From: JAEUQQ01 sp963697285
GTDB lineage: Bacteria > Acidobacteriota > Vicinamibacteria > Vicinamibacterales > JAFNAJ01
DNA length: 64,000 nt
Direction of reading: 5' to 3'
NCBI GenBank assembly: GCA_963697285.1
Contig: CAVONI010000011.1
Location: forward strand, 1,686,043-1,750,042
Position 1 is the stretch's first letter, and the number at the start of each line of letters is the position of its first letter. This document shows positions 63,028-64,000 of the stretch, piece after piece. The position numbers and the translations under genes are program-made. The notes beneath the pieces were generated by a model. It made no database searches, was not told the DNA's origin, and saw nothing but the letters and a program-made list of their open reading frames with translations.

Positions 63028-64000
63028 CTACCGCCCGATGTTGACGATCGTCCAACTGCCTGCCGGAGTACGCGTGAGCGTCATCGTCTGCTGGCTTTCG
63101 GTCGCCTGTCGCCGGCCGCCAGCTTCGATCGTGTCACGCCGCTTCAGCACCACCGATGCATGCCCGCCCTGCAGATCGATCGACAGAATCGTGATCGCGA
63201 CCTTCTGCGATGAGACGGCGCGGAACCCGGCTTCGATGCGCTGTTCCTCGTCGCGCGACAGATTCGGCTTCACCGAGCGGAAGAGCGACACGTCCTTGTT
63301 CTCGATGGCGCGCGCATAGGTGGCAACAGCCCGGCGGATCGCCGCGTCCTCGTCTGCGCTCGACGTGTCGACGGAGGCAACACGCTCGCGGTCGCGCCGC
63401 TCGGCGGCCGGACTCTCGATGCCCGACCCTGCCTTCGGTGGCGCGCCCGGCGCTGGCAACTTCTCTTCACGCTGTGGAACCGGAGACGGCGTCGGAACGG
63501 CAGCGTCGATCGGCGGCTCCCGGGGCGACGTGCCCGTTGGCGCCTGCGCAGGCGACCCGGTCGGCGGCGGCAGCACGGGAGCCATGGCCACCGGAGGCGA
63601 CGTGTCGGCGAGGGTCGGCGGCTCGCGTGGCGCCGGCGGCTGGCTTGCGGACGGAACCACACGATCCGGTGTCGAGCGCGTCCGCTCGGACGCGTCTCGG
63701 GCCCTGTCGGCTTGGGTGGTGAACTCGTCGGCCACGAGTCCCGCGAGTTCCGCGACGGCCGGTGCCAGCGGATCGATGCGACGTGCGTCGGCGAGCGCCC
63801 GTGCGGCCCCCCGGGTGTCTCCCGCGCGCAAGAGGCGCCGCGATTCCCCGATGGCCGCATCGGCGCGCGTGATCGTCGCCTGTGCCTCGTCGCGGATACG
63901 CCGCGCCTCGGCGTGTTCCGGCGCACGCGAGAGCGCCTCGTTGGCGTGCGCCAGGGCCGCACGATAGTTCTTTGCCGCCACACTCCGCGCCGCGAGCGTC
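63028..64000 (-). CDS. C-terminal part of a TPR/coiled-coil protein with Pro-rich linker, 5' end outside the window
   Basis: The frame is open from 63028 to the right edge, so the start is missing (an internal start at 63981 is possible). The visible 323 residues are: two TPR-like helix pairs ('AALAHANEALSRAPEHAEAR', 'ARALADARRIDPLAPAVAEL'), a Pro/Ala/Ser-rich linker, and a C-terminal domain of about 105 residues ('AIRRAVATYARAIENKDVSL' to 'SWTIVNIGR') that resembles SnoaL/NTF2-like folds. Such tails occur in Ser/Thr kinases and secretion-related repeat proteins. It ends 40 bases before the barrel gene. Confidence 0.6.
   Translation of the reverse strand, partial: TLAARSVAAKNYRAALAHANEALSRAPEHAEARRIRDEAQATITRADAAIGESRRLLRAGDTRGAARALADARRIDPLAPAVAELAGLVADEFTTQADRARDASERTRSTPDRVVPSASQPPAPREPPTLADTSPPVAMAPVLPPPTGSPAQAPTGTSPREPPIDAAVPTPSPVPQREEKLPAPGAPPKAGSGIESPAAERRDRERVASVDTSSADEDAAIRRAVATYARAIENKDVSLFRSVKPNLSRDEEQRIEAGFRAVSSQKVAITILSIDLQGGHASVVLKRRDTIEAGGRRQATESQQTMTLTRTPAGSWTIVNIGR

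Overview
The window is GC-rich DNA with tightly packed genes on both strands. It shows no rRNA, tRNA, CRISPR array or phage structural genes. The gene content (TonB C-terminal and outer-membrane proteins, a formylglycine sulfatase, secreted proteins with putative-Ig, dockerin and propeller domains, an AmpG-like permease, an MltF-like transglycosylase, and Pup genes in an apparently Gram-negative setting) fits a soil-type Acidobacteriota, perhaps the Vicinamibacteria. That placement is inference; no marker gene was compared.

Layout. 1-7.4 kb: three minus-strand secreted proteins, one of them a giant with an Arg-Ile-Glu-Asn-Pro repeat. 7.4-11 kb: toxin-antitoxin-like nucleotidyltransferases and a PIN-domain remnant. 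11-38 kb: general metabolism, envelope and signalling genes (imine-reductase-like oxidoreductase, aldose dehydrogenase, LuxR-type regulator, sulfatase, transglycosylase, VWA protein, tyrosine phosphatase, ADP-ribosylglycohydrolase, OPT transporter, YqgE, AmpG-like permease, HtrA-like protease, metallo-beta-lactamase-fold and calcineurin-fold hydrolases, gamma-glutamyltransferase, Gfo/Idh oxidoreductase). 39.9-43.3 kb: divergent FtsA-like and FtsW-like genes. 43.2-46 kb: a minus-strand group with a SorC-type regulator, a (p)ppGpp-hydrolase-like HD protein and a small possible DNA-binding protein. 46.2-57.6 kb: the main discovery. 57.6-64 kb: a large secreted glycosidase-like protein, an amidohydrolase, a beta-barrel-like protein and a partial repeat protein.

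The central system. Twelve consecutive plus-strand genes combine two protein-tagging chemistries. The first half has the parts of a ubiquitin pathway: an FHA/RING-like protein, a ThiF/E1-like adenylating enzyme, an E2-like protein with HPN and a catalytic-type Cys, an unknown protein, a ubiquitin-like protein ending in Gly-Gly-Ile, and a JAMM isopeptidase. The second half has the parts of pupylation: an ARC/Mpa-like AAA ATPase, a Dop-like enzyme, a 66-residue Pup-like protein ending in Gly-Gly-Gln, and two more Pup-ligase-family enzymes. No 20S proteasome subunit lies in the window. A recurring CACGTGT/TCACGCGTGA-type motif precedes the FtsA-like gene, the FtsW-like gene and this operon, which suggests shared control.

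Caution. At least six otherwise well-preserved genes are each split by one apparent single-base shift (the giant propeller protein, a methyltransferase, MltF, the DUF1080-TonB protein, the AAA ATPase and Dop). That many in 64 kb points to residual indel errors in the assembly rather than true pseudogenes, so those genes are given as whole loci with the break noted.
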